Notes: generated from the letters alone by a model not told the origin. A stretch of 64,000 nucleotides of DNA from Pseudomonas costantinii (GCF_001870435.1 NZ_MDDR01000025.1:124001-188000), one strand, 5' to 3'. Counted from the first letter of the stretch, positions 47,258 through 56,696 are shown. Numbers and translations: made by a program.

Positions 47258-47860
47258 TCATGGGTTCTCGGCAGCCAGTGCGGCTAGTACAGCAGGCCGC
47301 CCACCCACCCGCTGCTGAAACGCATCCAACGCAGGCCACTCACGCAGATCGATATCGTGAAACGCCGCCCAGCGCAGCACCACAAACAGATACGCATCCG
47401 CCACCGAGTACTGCGAACCCAGCAAATAATCCTGGCGCTCCAACGTCTGCACCAGAATCGCGAAGCGCTTGAACAACGTAGCCTTGAACATTTCCCGCAC
47501 ATCGCCCTGGATCGCGCCGTTGAAGAAGACCGCCAGGCCACCATGAATCTCGCTGGCGATAAAGTTCAGCGATTCCTGCAAGCGCACGCGCTCCCAACTA
47601 CCATTAGCCGGGGCCAGGTGAGCATCCGGTTTCAGGTCGGCCAGGTATTGCAGGATCGCGCTGGCCTCGGTCAGCACTTCACCATTGTCCAACTGCAACG
47701 CCGCCACGTAGCCCTTAGGGTTTATTTGCAGGAAGTCTTCGCCGTTGGCGGTGGTTTTGGCCTGGTTATTCACCAGCACCAAGTCGAACGGCAGCGCCAA
47801 TTCCCGCAGTACGATATGCGGGGCGAGGGAACAGGCGTTTGGGAAGAAATACAGTTTCAT
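47258..47860 (-). CDS. Glutathione S-transferase (GstA-like)
   Basis: Cytosolic GST of 200 aa. Thioredoxin-fold N-domain (KLYFFPNACSLAPHIVLREL with Cys at position 9-10, then VLTEASAILQYLAD) and all-alpha C-domain (YSVADAYLFVVLRW) match the bacterial beta-class GST, with the active-site Cys region PNACSLAPH. Divergent from the LysR gene (97-bp gap), so the regulator may control it. Confidence 0.9.
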   Translation of the reverse strand: MKLYFFPNACSLAPHIVLRELALPFDLVLVNNQAKTTANGEDFLQINPKGYVAALQLDNGEVLTEASAILQYLADLKPDAHLAPANGSWERVRLQESLNFIASEIHGGLAVFFNGAIQGDVREMFKATLFKRFAILVQTLERQDYLLGSQYSVADAYLFVVLRWAAFHDIDLREWPALDAFQQRVGGRPAVLAALAAENP

Positions 47861-47956
47861 CGGGGGCAGCTCCGTGGGATTTGCGCCAGTCTCGCGGGCA
47901 TGGCACCTTGCGTAAAATTAAACGTTCAGACCCCTGCCATAAGGACAGCTACTGCC

Positions 47957-48826
47957 ATGATGAACCTGATGCATTGGCGCTTGCTGGTGGCCGTGGCCGA
48001 TCACGGCAGCATTACCGCCGCCGCCGAGCGTGTAGGCATGACTCAATCCGCCGCTAGCCAGGCCATGGCCGGTATGGAAGCGACGCTGGGTGCGCAACTG
48101 TTTACCCGTGAGCCACGCAAGACGTTGCCCACTGCCCTGGGGCTGAGTGTGGTTGAACAGGCGCGGGTGATGCTCGGCGCCTTACAGGCGATTCGCAGCA
48201 CCGTGGACGAAGCCAAGCCCATGCTGCGTGGGAGTCTGCGCATTGCCAGTTTCCCCGTGGTGCTGGCGACGTTTCTGACGCCGCTGTTACAGCGTTTCGC
48301 GCAGCTTTATCCCGGCATCGAGGTCACCACCCTGGATGTCACGGACAACGAAGTGCTCACCCTGCTCGACGCCGACCTGATCGACCTGGGCGTGGTGCTC
48401 AACCCTAAGCCCGAGCGCAATGCCACGGTATTGGGGCGGGACTTCTGGGTGGCGGTGCTGCCGGTGGACCATCCGTTGGCGCAGCGCCGGGCCGATGCCA
48501 GCGTGTCGTTTGAGGAATTACTTGAGCAACCCTTTGTGCTCGCCACTGGCGGCTGCACCGCCAACGCCCGCAGCCTAGGGGCTGCAGCGGGACTGACCCT
48601 GCGTGATATTCGCGTGGAGGTGCGTGAATGGAACAGCGCCTTTAGCCTGGTGCGCGAAGGCGTCGGTGTCACGCTGGTGCCGGAAATGGCCCTGCCGGCC
48701 CAGCGTAATGGCCTGCGCGTGATGCCGCTGAGCGTGCCACTGCACCGTGAGTTTGCCTTGGTCGGCTCGCCAACCCGTCTCCCTTCAGCCGCCGCCTGTG
48801 CATTGTTAAAAATGCTGGCTGATTAG
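47957..48826 (+). CDS. LysR-family transcriptional regulator
   Basis: Regulator of 289 aa. Winged HTH: LLVAVADHGSITAAAERVGM then TQSAASQAMAGMEATLGAQL, followed by an effector domain. Start ATG 47957 (or 47960) is preceded by AAGGACAGCTACTGCC. It is divergent from the GST gene, the usual arrangement of a LysR regulator and its target. Confidence 0.9.
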   Translation: MMNLMHWRLLVAVADHGSITAAAERVGMTQSAASQAMAGMEATLGAQLFTREPRKTLPTALGLSVVEQARVMLGALQAIRSTVDEAKPMLRGSLRIASFPVVLATFLTPLLQRFAQLYPGIEVTTLDVTDNEVLTLLDADLIDLGVVLNPKPERNATVLGRDFWVAVLPVDHPLAQRRADASVSFEELLEQPFVLATGGCTANARSLGAAAGLTLRDIRVEVREWNSAFSLVREGVGVTLVPEMALPAQRNGLRVMPLSVPLHREFALVGSPTRLPSAAACALLKMLAD

Positions 48827-48993
48827 TGGCCTTGCATAGCGCCAAGCCCTGTCTATGCTCACCCAGAACCGTTGATGACGTTTGACATATGAAGCGTTTC
48901 GGATGGTTATTTCCCCAAGAAGGTTTGCCAGCAATATCCAACAAATGAATGGAATGCGCCTTCGAGGCGCCGGGAATCAAGGGTGATCTGACC

Positions 48994-50313
48994 ATGTTTA
49001 ACCGCCAGCACAAATCCGACCTGCAAGAAATCGAACGTTTCTCCTGTGCACTCACTGAGGCCAACGCCAAACTTGCTGCGATTAACCGTTCAATGGCGAT
49101 GATCGAGTTCGACCGCACGGGCGTGATCCTCGATGCCAACGACAATTTCTGCAAAACCATGGGCTACAGCGTCGAGGAGATTCGCGGCAAACATCACCGG
49201 GTCTTTTGCGAAGAGGCCTACACCCACACCGACGCCTACGCCAAGTTGTGGCGTGACCTGGCGCGCGGCGAAGCCATCAGCGGCACCTTTATGCGCTTGA
49301 ACAAGCGCGGTCAGGAAGTATGGCTTGAGGCCAGCTACATGCCGGTGTTGGACAGCCAAAACCAGGTGCGGAGCGTGATTAAAGTGGCGTCGGACATTAC
49401 CGCGCGGGTCCACCATGAGCACGAGAACCAGAGCCTGATCGATGCCATCGGCCGCTCCATGGCAGTGATCGAATTCAACCCTCAGGGCCAGATCCTCAAT
49501 GCCAACGAAAACTTCCTGCGTACCGTGCAGTACTCGAAGGAAGAAATCATTGGCCAGCACCACAGCATGTTCTGCCATCGCAGCGAAGTGGAGTCACCGG
49601 CGTACAAGGCGTTCTGGGCCTCGCTGAACCGCGGCGAATATCACTCACACCGCTTTGAGCGCAAAAACAAATACGGCAAAACCCTGTTTTTGGAGGCTTC
49701 CTATAACCCAATCTTCGACACCAATGGGCGTCTGTACAAAGTGGTGAAGTTCGCCAGCGACATCACCGACCAGGTCACCACCCTGCGTACCGCCGCCGAC
49801 TCGGCCCACGCTACCTCGGTACAAAACGACGCTTGCGCGCGCAAAGGCTCGGAGGTAGTGCAGCAAACGGTGCAGATCATCGAAGAGATTTCCCACGACC
49901 TGAACCAGGCAGCAGTGAGTATCGACGCGGTGAGCAAGCAGTCGGACATCATTGGCGCCATCGTGCAGACCATCCGCAGCATCGCCGAACAAACCAACAT
50001 GCTGGCGCTCAACGCGGCGATTGAAGCGGCGCGGGCAGGTGAGCACGGGCGCGGGTTTGCGGTGGTGGCAGATGAAGTGCGCAGCCTTGCGGCGCGGACC
50101 AGCCAGGCGACGGTGGAGATTGTCGATGTGGTGCGCAAGAACCACGACTTGTCAGTGAGCGCGGTCTCGAGCATGCAGTCGAGCTTGAGCCGCACGGGGC
50201 TGGGGGTGGAGCTGGCGAATGAGGCGGGGCAGGTGATCCTGGAGATTCAGGAAGGGTCACGGCATGTGGTGGATGCGATCAGTCAGTTCAATTCGACGTT
50301 GCAATTGCAGTAG
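48994..50313 (+). CDS. Soluble methyl-accepting chemotaxis protein with two PAS domains
   Basis: Chemoreceptor of 439 aa without TM helices. Two PAS domains (about 30-145 and 150-270) show the paired motifs [20 protein letters not shown] and [20 protein letters not shown]. The MCP signalling tip is [20 protein letters not shown] followed by [20 protein letters not shown]. The short MCP part resembles Aer-like/PAS-type energy or redox sensors. It should signal to CheA/CheW from the cytosol. ATG 48994 is the first Met in a family-like context; 48949 would add 15 residues. Confidence 0.88.
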   Translation: MFNRQHKSDLQEIERFSCALTEANAKLAAINRSMAMIEFDRTGVILDANDNFCKTMGYSVEEIRGKHHRVFCEEAYTHTDAYAKLWRDLARGEAISGTFMRLNKRGQEVWLEASYMPVLDSQNQVRSVIKVASDITARVHHEHENQSLIDAIGRSMAVIEFNPQGQILNANENFLRTVQYSKEEIIGQHHSMFCHRSEVESPAYKAFWASLNRGEYHSHRFERKNKYGKTLFLEASYNPIFDTNGRLYKVVKFASDITDQVTTLRTAADSAHATSVQNDACARKGSEVVQQTVQIIEEISHDLNQAAVSIDAVSKQSDIIGAIVQTIRSIAEQTNMLALNAAIEAARAGEHGRGFAVVADEVRSLAARTSQATVEIVDVVRKNHDLSVSAVSSMQSSLSRTGLGVELANEAGQVILEIQEGSRHVVDAISQFNSTLQLQ

Positions 50314-50430
50314 GCGTCTTGTCGCTCGCTGTCGGTACAGGGTCGGCAGCGAGCTTTGCGATTAACCCTACAGATCGGTTCCAAGGGGGGGCGTATAAAA
50401 CTCAGGTTTATTCACTGAGTAGGACTAACT

Positions 50431-51321
50431 ATGAAGTTGCAAGGTGCCTTATTCCTGTCGCTGTGCATGCTGTCAGCCGGCGTGATTGCGAACGATGCCG
50501 TTCTGGAAAAAATCCGCGAAAACAAACAAATGGTGATTGGTTATCCGGCTGAGGCCTTGCCGTTCTCTTATCAAACCGGCGACGGTGAACCGGTCGGCTA
50601 CTCCATCGATCTGTGTCGGCGTATCGCCAGTGATGTGAAGAAAAACCTCAAGCTTGATGAGCTGGCCTTGAGCTTCAAACCCTTGAGTTTCAAAGACCGT
50701 ATCAGTGCGGTCAGCAGCGGGGCGGTAGATCTGGAATGTGGTTCCACCACCAATACGCTGGAGCGTCAGAAGCAGGTCGACTTCAGTATTTCCACCTTCG
50801 CAGCCTCGATCAAAGTGGTCTCCAGGGTCGGCGAGAAGCTGGACACCTTGAAGGCTCTCAACGGCCGCTCCGTAGTGATCGTCGACGGCACCACGGTGGG
50901 CGAGGTGGTTGAGCAGCTTGAAAAGCGCAAAGGTTGGAGCTTTAAAAAGGTGCATGCCAAGAGCCTGACCGAAGGCTTCAAGTTGCTGGTGGAGAACCAA
51001 GCCGACAGCCTGGTGTTTGATGAAGTGGTGGTGGCGCCGTTAATGGCGAGCGCCGCCGAGCCTGCGCGTTATCAGTTTTTACCGGATGTGCTGGTGGTGG
51101 AGCACCTGGGGTTGATCATGCCGAAGAATAACCCTGCGTTGAAACGGACGGTGGACGCGACCCTGATGGGCTTGATGGTATCGGGGGAAGCCAAAACACT
51201 CTATGCGAAATGGTTTGATGCGCCGATTGTGACCAAGATGCTTAATTTGAACGTGCCGTTTTCGGCCCAGATGGAGCAGATGTTCAGCGCCCCGACGGAT
51301 CAGCCGGGTAAGGCGTTGTAA
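50431..51321 (+). CDS. Amino-acid ABC transporter periplasmic binding protein (GltI-like)
   Basis: SBP family 3 protein of 296 aa, glutamate/aspartate type. A signal peptide ends near GVIAN-DAVLEKI. Core motifs: MVIGYPAEALPFSYQTGDGE, VGYSIDLCRRIA, VDLECGSTTNTLERQKQVDF. It has no adjacent permease or ATPase, so it may be an orphan SBP or feed a chemoreceptor; the PAS/MCP gene lies immediately upstream. Ligand unknown. Confidence 0.87.
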   Translation: MKLQGALFLSLCMLSAGVIANDAVLEKIRENKQMVIGYPAEALPFSYQTGDGEPVGYSIDLCRRIASDVKKNLKLDELALSFKPLSFKDRISAVSSGAVDLECGSTTNTLERQKQVDFSISTFAASIKVVSRVGEKLDTLKALNGRSVVIVDGTTVGEVVEQLEKRKGWSFKKVHAKSLTEGFKLLVENQADSLVFDEVVVAPLMASAAEPARYQFLPDVLVVEHLGLIMPKNNPALKRTVDATLMGLMVSGEAKTLYAKWFDAPIVTKMLNLNVPFSAQMEQMFSAPTDQPGKAL

Positions 51322-51375
51322 GGTTATTTGCCCAAGGAGGGGCGCAGCCCTGCCCCCTCCTCAAAGGCTGCGTAG

Positions 51376-51888
51376 TCAGATCGCGGCCAAGGTCTCTTTC
51401 ACGGTCTGCGCCTGCGGGTCAGCAGTCTTCGCCGCTACCTGCTGATCTTGCTGCTGCTTCAGGCGCTCAGCCACTTCCTTGGAAATAGCGTCCTGCTTTT
51501 CCTGCGGCAGGCTCTGCACATCCGCCTCAGTCAAACCCTGCTCCTTGAGCAACTGCTCACGAATGCGTTCGGCCGGGGATTTGCTCATGTAGTCAGTGAA
51601 GTCGGCACGTGCGGTGCTGGTGCTCGAACCCACTGCCGGTGTATCAGTGGTCGCCGTGGTTGCCGCCGTGGTGGCTTGCAACTGCACACGGGTCTTGGCG
51701 AAGGCTTCGTCGATGCGATCGTTGGCCTTGTCCAGGTTTGTCTGCGCCGTCGGCACCGTGACGCTTTGCTGGGCCATTTGCGCGGCGCCGCTGTAGAGCG
51801 CGCTGGCGGCGGCGTTGGCCGGGTCCATGTCGGCGCGCTTGAGCTGTTGGATCGTCGCCTGGGCTTGGGGATTGTTGTTAACCAGCAT
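51376..51888 (-). CDS. Hypothetical protein rich in Ala/Gln/Thr (170 aa)
   Basis: I do not recognise a family. The start MLVNNNPQAQATIQQLKRAD follows AGGTGACC. There is a Thr/Ala-rich low-complexity stretch (about 73-88), then a charged segment ARADFTDYMSKSPAERIREQ. The end is Gln/Glu/Lys-rich, likely helical. No signal peptide, TM helix or Cys. The middle looks like flexible secreted or phasin-like proteins, but no function is claimed. It lies between the lone SBP and the MFS operon on opposite strands. Confidence 0.7.
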   Translation of the reverse strand: MLVNNNPQAQATIQQLKRADMDPANAAASALYSGAAQMAQQSVTVPTAQTNLDKANDRIDEAFAKTRVQLQATTAATTATTDTPAVGSSTSTARADFTDYMSKSPAERIREQLLKEQGLTEADVQSLPQEKQDAISKEVAERLKQQQDQQVAAKTADPQAQTVKETLAAI

Positions 51889-52021
51889 GATCGGTCACCT
51901 GCGGATATGTTCGGTGCGTCAGGTGGAGCAAATAGCATGCCGGGTGCGCCACCCCCGGTTTTATTGGGGATGGCACGGCCGTCGCGGCAAACATTGTCCC
52001 GTAGGCGGCCAGCCGTTGCCG

Positions 52022-53431
52022 TCAGTGGGCGATATTCTCCAGCGCCAGGTTGCGCGTGCGCGGGCCGAACCAGCTAATGGTGATCATCACAATCAACATG
52101 CTGCTGGCGATAAATGCCAACACGCCCGGTGTGCCCAGGTGTTCGAGGATAAAACCGATCAACAGGCTGCTGAACACCGTGGACAAGCGGCTGAACGAAT
52201 AGCAGAAGCCCACCGCCCGTGCGCGGATATTGGTGGGGAACAGTTCGCTTTGGTATGAGTGATAACTGAAGCTCAGCCAGGCATTGCAGAAGGTGATCAT
52301 CACCCCGCAAATCACCAGCCCTACCGCTGTAGTTTGCAGGGCAAACAGGCTGCCGAAGATCATCGCGCCCATGGCCGAGCCGACGATCTGCCATTTGTTT
52401 TCAAAACGGTTGGCCACCTTCACAAACAGCAGCGGGCCCAGCGGGTAGGCAAGGGTGATGATAAAGGCGTACATCAAACTGTGTGTCACGCTGACGCCTT
52501 GGCCCGACAGCAGCGCCGGCAACCAATTGCCGAAACCGAAAAAGCCGATGGCCTGGAACACATGGAACACGATCAGCATCAGCGCGCGGCGGCGGTACGG
52601 CGGTTGCCAGATATCGGCAAAGCGGCCCGCGCCTTGAACGCTGATCGCTTCGGGTTCTGGTTCATCCAGCGGTTTGCCGTGATCTTTTTGGCAACGCGCT
52701 TCCAGGTTGTCCATGATCTTTCCCGCCTCATCGAAGCGGCCTTTCTGCGCCAGCCAGCGCGGCGACTCCGGCAGGCGCTTACGCAGTTGCCAGATAAACA
52801 GTGCAAACACTGCACTCGAGAGCACCACCCAGCGCCAACCGGAGATCCCGAACGGCGCCTGGGGCACCAGCCACCACGACATCAAGGCCACCGCCGGTAC
52901 CGACAGAAACTGGATGAAAAACGCAAAGGCAAACGCGGAGCTGCGCATGCGCTTGGGCACCAGTTCCGAGAGGTAGGCGTCGATGGTCACCAACTCGATC
53001 CCCAAGCCAATGCCCACCAGGAAGCGCATGCAGATAATCCCCAGTGCGGAGGTCTGGATGCCCATCAACACCGTGGCGACGGTGTACCAGATCAACGCGA
53101 AGGTGAAGATCGCCCGGCGCCCGTAGCGGTCGGCAATAGGACTGAGCAGGCTGGCGCCGAGGAACAGGCCCAGGAAGGTCGCCGAGGCGAACGCCGCCTG
53201 GTCCGAGAAGCCAAACACGCCCTCGCTGCCGGTGTGGAAAATCCCGTCGCTGATCAAGCCGGGGCTGATATAGGCAGTCTGGAACAGGTCATACAGCTCG
53301 AAAAAACCGCCGATCGACAGCAACGCTACAAGGCGCCAGACGGTGGCGACGGCAGGCAGGCGGTCGATGCGCGCGCTGATGTGGGTGGCACGGACTGGGT
53401 CGATGCCGTCGGCGGTGGAAAGTGCGGACAT
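52022..53431 (-). CDS. MFS transporter (sugar-porter/aromatic-acid-type)
   Basis: Twelve-TM major facilitator, 469 aa. Signature loops: SPIADRYGRRAIFTFALIWY (loop 2-3), GIGLGIELVTIDAYLSELVP and LPESPRWLAQKGRFDEA (sugar-porter signature), with a central cytosolic loop rich in Asp/Glu. Exact substrate unknown; SP-family members carry sugars, sugar acids or aromatic acids. Last gene in the operon with the uronate-dehydrogenase-like and GST genes (11-bp gap). Confidence 0.87.
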   Translation of the reverse strand: MSALSTADGIDPVRATHISARIDRLPAVATVWRLVALLSIGGFFELYDLFQTAYISPGLISDGIFHTGSEGVFGFSDQAAFASATFLGLFLGASLLSPIADRYGRRAIFTFALIWYTVATVLMGIQTSALGIICMRFLVGIGLGIELVTIDAYLSELVPKRMRSSAFAFAFFIQFLSVPAVALMSWWLVPQAPFGISGWRWVVLSSAVFALFIWQLRKRLPESPRWLAQKGRFDEAGKIMDNLEARCQKDHGKPLDEPEPEAISVQGAGRFADIWQPPYRRRALMLIVFHVFQAIGFFGFGNWLPALLSGQGVSVTHSLMYAFIITLAYPLGPLLFVKVANRFENKWQIVGSAMGAMIFGSLFALQTTAVGLVICGVMITFCNAWLSFSYHSYQSELFPTNIRARAVGFCYSFSRLSTVFSSLLIGFILEHLGTPGVLAFIASSMLIVMITISWFGPRTRNLALENIAH

Positions 53432-53442
53432 GGTGAGCGGGC

Positions 53443-54180
53443 TCAGTAAGTAATCGGGATTTCAAATGCCTGGAAGGCATCATCCACGGGTTGGTAGCCC
53501 AATACACGCGTGGTTTCGCTCAAGTCCAAGCGCTTAAAGCGGTTATTGGAAATGCCGTGGGCGATCAGGTGTTTCACGCCCTCGGCCTCCACCGAGCGTT
53601 GCAGCAATTGCACCGCGTCACGCGGGCTGAGCCAGGCGCTGAGGTCGCGGGCGTTGTTCAGGTCGTGGGTTTCGGGGAACTCAAAGGCGCCGATGCGCAG
53701 GGCAATCGTCGACAGCGGCGTTTTGGCTGCGTAATAGCCGCACAACGCCTCGCCGTAGCATTTGCTCACGCCATACAGATTGGCAGGTAAGACCGGCATG
53801 CCGGGAGTGATTTGTCGGTCTACCGAGTAGCCTTCGATGGTTTGCGCGCTGCTGGCGAATACCAGGCGTTGCACGCCCGCGGCCACGGCGGCTTCAAACA
53901 GGTAGGTGGTGGCGAGGATGTTGTTGGGCAGCAATTCGTCGAACGACGCGCTGGCGTGGGGGATGCCTGAGAGGTGCACGATCACGTCGATGCCTTCGAG
54001 CAGGGCGGCCAGGCTGGTTTTATCGCTGAGGTCGGCGTTGATGAAACGGTGCTCGTCGAGGGCGAAGTCCGGTGCGACGCGGTCGGTGAGGGTGAAGCGG
54101 TAGCGCTCCTTCGAGGCTTCGAAAAACGTCTTGCCGATTCTGCCGCAGGCGCCGGTGAGCAGTACGTTGAGTCCTTTCAC
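53443..54180 (-). CDS. NAD-dependent SDR, uronate-dehydrogenase-like
   Basis: Extended SDR of 245 aa. TGACGRIG Rossmann motif at the start, DVIVHLSGIPH, and the active-site LYGVSKCYGEALCGYY with Tyr-x-x-x-Lys. The layout, length and ending (LDLSETTRVLGYQPVDDAFQ) resemble uronate dehydrogenases (galacturonate/glucuronate oxidation) more than other epimerases. Substrate not proven. Overlapping context with an MFS transporter and a GST suggests a small catabolic unit. Confidence 0.8.
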   Translation of the reverse strand: MKGLNVLLTGACGRIGKTFFEASKERYRFTLTDRVAPDFALDEHRFINADLSDKTSLAALLEGIDVIVHLSGIPHASASFDELLPNNILATTYLFEAAVAAGVQRLVFASSAQTIEGYSVDRQITPGMPVLPANLYGVSKCYGEALCGYYAAKTPLSTIALRIGAFEFPETHDLNNARDLSAWLSPRDAVQLLQRSVEAEGVKHLIAHGISNNRFKRLDLSETTRVLGYQPVDDAFQAFEIPITY

Positions 54181-54195
54181 GGTGAAGTCCTTGTT

Positions 54196-54828
54196 TTAGT
54201 TATGGCCGTCGAGGGCGAAGGTCTGGAAGCCCGGGCGCCCGCTGAGGCGTTGGTAATACGCCTCGACAGCCGGGTAGGGCGGATGCTCCAAAGGCGCATT
54301 GCGCCAGCGGTGCACGGAGAGGCCGACGAGGATGTCGGCCAGGGTGAACTCACTGCCGGCCACGTAGGCGCCGGTCTTGATCAACTGTTGTTCGAGCAGG
54401 CCCATCTTGTCATTCCAGGCTTGCACACCGGCCTTGAGACGTTGCGGGTCTTGATAGTCAGGGTTTTTGCGCACTAGGGCGTGAAAGGCGTAGCCCCAGG
54501 ACGGGTTGAGTTCGGTGGCTTGCCAGTCCATCCACTGTTCCACCCTGGCCCGTGGTGCGGGTTCGGCGGGTAAAAGGTCGTGGCGTTGGTAAAGGCCGAC
54601 GAGGTAGCGGCAGATGGTGTTGGATTCCCATAGCACGCCGTGGTCGTCGATCAGCACCGGTACCTGGGCGTTGGGGTTCAGGGCCAGGAATTCGGGGGAC
54701 TGGGTGGGGGTGTAGCCGATGCCCCAGTCCTCGCGGGTGTATTCGATGCCCAGTTCCTGGCAGGTCCACAGGACTTTTCGCACGTTGATGGAGGAGGTGC
54801 GACCCAAGATTTTCAGAGAGTGTCCCAT
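54196..54828 (-). CDS. Glutathione S-transferase family protein
   Basis: GST of 210 aa. N-domain start LKILGRTSSINVRKVLWTCQ, then NPNAQVPVLIDDHGVLWESN (GSH-binding cis-Pro and Glu-Ser), C-domain FTLADILVGLSVHRW. The start at 54828 follows CAGGAAAGC. It heads a three-gene operon (GST, uronate-dehydrogenase-like SDR, MFS). Its role may be detoxification or a glutathione-dependent step. Confidence 0.87.
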   Translation of the reverse strand: MGHSLKILGRTSSINVRKVLWTCQELGIEYTREDWGIGYTPTQSPEFLALNPNAQVPVLIDDHGVLWESNTICRYLVGLYQRHDLLPAEPAPRARVEQWMDWQATELNPSWGYAFHALVRKNPDYQDPQRLKAGVQAWNDKMGLLEQQLIKTGAYVAGSEFTLADILVGLSVHRWRNAPLEHPPYPAVEAYYQRLSGRPGFQTFALDGHN

Positions 54829-54952
54829 GGTGCTTTCCTGGCGGGGGAGAGCGGTCAATCTAACAGGGGCCGGGAGCCACGGCGATGCTTCCAAGTGTGC
54901 ACAATAAAAAAAGTGGGCTTGCCCGCTCCCGCATTTCTAACCGAGTAGGGCT

Positions 54953-55186
54953 TTAAACTCGCGGTGTGTGTTGATCCATCGCCTGGCCGACCAGCAATAC
55001 GCTCAGTTCGCTGAGTTGATGAATCGCCAAGGCAACATCACGCTGTTTACCCGTAAGGTCATCTGAGAGGTCGAGCAACAAGGTGCTGACGGAACACACG
55101 GTTTCGTAGCTGTTGATCAGCAAGGTTTCGGTGGGGGTATCGGGGATGACGGTGAAGAGCGTATTCGGGGGATTGACGCTTTGCAT
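54953..55186 (-). CDS. DUF6124-like small protein (77 aa)
   Basis: Small helical protein of unknown function, of a type common in Pseudomonas. FTVIPDTPTETLLINSYETV begins it, followed by LSDDLTGKQRDVALAIHQLS and LSVLLVGQAMDQ. The start at 55186 has only a weak ribosome site (CAGGTATTTCAACC). It sits directly downstream of the structured RNA region 55221-55366 on the same strand, which may control it in the way C4 RNA controls its downstream gene in phages P1 and P7. Confidence 0.72.
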   Translation of the reverse strand: MQSVNPPNTLFTVIPDTPTETLLINSYETVCSVSTLLLDLSDDLTGKQRDVALAIHQLSELSVLLVGQAMDQHTPRV

Positions 55187-55220
55187 GGTTGAAATACCTG
55201 ACTTGTGCCAACACCCGCAT

Positions 55221-55370
55221 CGCTACTAAACGAATGGGGTGGCAGCTGTACGCAGGTTAGTAGACCGGTAATCCCACACAAACCCGGCGCGCTCGAAGGC
55301 GCCCTACGCACAGCCGCCATGATTGGCTTATGCATATTGTGTGGGGACGTTCAGGCTACTAAACCCGATC
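55221..55370 (-). ncRNA. Structured leader resembling C4 antisense RNA
   Basis: Read on the minus strand, GGCGGCTGTGCGTAGG (55303-55318) can pair over 16 positions with CCTGCGTACAGCTGCC (55241-55256); three of the pairs are G-U wobbles, which only work on this strand. A second pair, CCCACACAA / TTGTGTGGG (55337-55345, 55273-55281), and the hairpin GGCGCCTTCGAGCGCGCC lie between. CTACTAA (minus-strand read of 55257-55263) can pair with either of two TTAGTAG copies (55356-55362 and 55223-55229), the second near the gene. This matches my memory of C4-type antisense RNAs. The rest of the 448-bp gap holds a family-A repeat. Confidence 0.5.
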
Positions 55371-55512
55371 ACCGAGAAATTCAGCGACCGGCCAACCTTA
55401 GTTGCCCCCCACCCAAGCGCACAAGCCGGCGGATTCTGACGTAAGCGTAGGCAACCGGGCAAGGCGCTTACCGCAATGTCAGTCGCGTCCTACGGGCGTC
55501 CTACACCACTCT

Positions 55513-55630
55513 GATCGTTCCCACGCTCCTGCGTGGGAATGCTGCCTGGGGCGCTCTGCGTCCCGCCATTCACCGAGGTTGTGACGCGGAGCGTCACGAG
55601 ATGCATTCCCACGCAGAGCGTGGGAACGAG
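55513..55630. repeat. Palindromic intergenic repeat, family A (copy 2)
   Basis: GATCGTTCCCACGCTCCTGCGTGGGAATGC with inverse copy ending GTGGGAACGA at 55630, and GTGACGCGGAGCGTCAC inside. Located between the C4-like region and gntR. Confidence 0.85.
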
Positions 55631-55634
55631 CGAG

Positions 55635-56663
55635 TCAGGTACTTTCGCGGACCTGCAACTCAAACCCCATATCCACCACCGGCTTGGCGATTTTGTTGCC
55701 CGCCATGATCGTCAACAAATGCTCCGCCGAGCGCCGACCAATGGCTTCACGCGGTGTGCTGATGCTGCTCAAGCGCGGCACCATAAAGGACGACGCAGGC
55801 AAGTCGTTGAACCCCAGTACCGCCACGCGTTCCGGCACTTTGATGCCATGGCGCATGGCTTCCAGCAGCGCGCCTTGGGCCAAGTCGTCGTTGCCAAAGA
55901 AGATCGCATCCACATCGGGATGGCTGGCCAGCAACTGCAAAAACAGCTCGCCGCCCAGGCCGACCGAGGACGGGCGTGGTGTCAGCAGTTCCAGCGCCGG
56001 GTCGTACATTCCGGCCTGTTGCAGGGCGCGGCGAAAACCCTCACCGCGCAGCAACGTGCGCTGATCCAACTGCGCGCCGATGTAGGCCAGGCGCTTACGT
56101 CCACGGGACAGCAAATGCGCCGCCGCCGTTTCACCGGCGTTCAATTGTGAGAAACCCACGCAGTTCACGCCGGCGTTGGGGTCCAGGTCCATCATGTACA
56201 CGCAGGGCACATTGCTGGCCTCGACCATCCGTCGGGCGCTTTCGGTGCGGTCAAACCCGGTCAGCAGCAAACCCCGTGGCTGGTAGGCCATGTAGTTGCG
56301 CAGCAGGTTTTCTTCTTCATCGCGCGAATAGTGGGAGTTGCCGATCAACACCTCAAAGCCCTTTGGCCGCAGCACTTGGTGGATGGCTTCCAGGGTTTCG
56401 ATAAACAGCAGGTTGGACAGCGACGGCACGATGACCACCACCGAATGGCTTTGCGCCGACGCCAGGGCGCGGGCGGCAGGGTTGACCACATAGTTGAGTT
56501 CAGCGGCGGCCTGTTGCACTTTTTCCACCAGTTCGGTGGCCACAGTACTGACGCCACGCAAGGCGCGGGAGGCGGTAATCGGGCTGACACCGGCCAGGCG
56601 GGCAACTTCGTTCAGGGTAGGGCGGCCCGTCGTGCGGGTATTTTTATCGTTCTTAGAGGTCAT
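55635..56663 (-). CDS. gntR: LacI-family gluconate repressor GntR
   Basis: Repressor of the gluconate genes, 342 aa. LacI-type HTH with hinge: GRPTLNEVARLAGVSPITAS, ALRGVSTVATELVEKVQQAA. Periplasmic-binding-protein-like sensor domain from about residue 60 (SHSVVVIVPSLSNLLFIETL, DAIFFGNDDLAQGALLEAM). Ligand likely gluconate. The start at 56663 follows a T-rich site (GCCGCCTGATG context, weak). Three palindromic sites (56697, 56848, 57427) flank its own promoter, gntK and gntT, so autoregulation is expected. Confidence 0.92.
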   Translation of the reverse strand: MTSKNDKNTRTTGRPTLNEVARLAGVSPITASRALRGVSTVATELVEKVQQAAAELNYVVNPAARALASAQSHSVVVIVPSLSNLLFIETLEAIHQVLRPKGFEVLIGNSHYSRDEEENLLRNYMAYQPRGLLLTGFDRTESARRMVEASNVPCVYMMDLDPNAGVNCVGFSQLNAGETAAAHLLSRGRKRLAYIGAQLDQRTLLRGEGFRRALQQAGMYDPALELLTPRPSSVGLGGELFLQLLASHPDVDAIFFGNDDLAQGALLEAMRHGIKVPERVAVLGFNDLPASSFMVPRLSSISTPREAIGRRSAEHLLTIMAGNKIAKPVVDMGFELQVREST

Positions 56664-56696
56664 CAGGCGGCTTGCCAAACAAAAATCGAGGCACTA

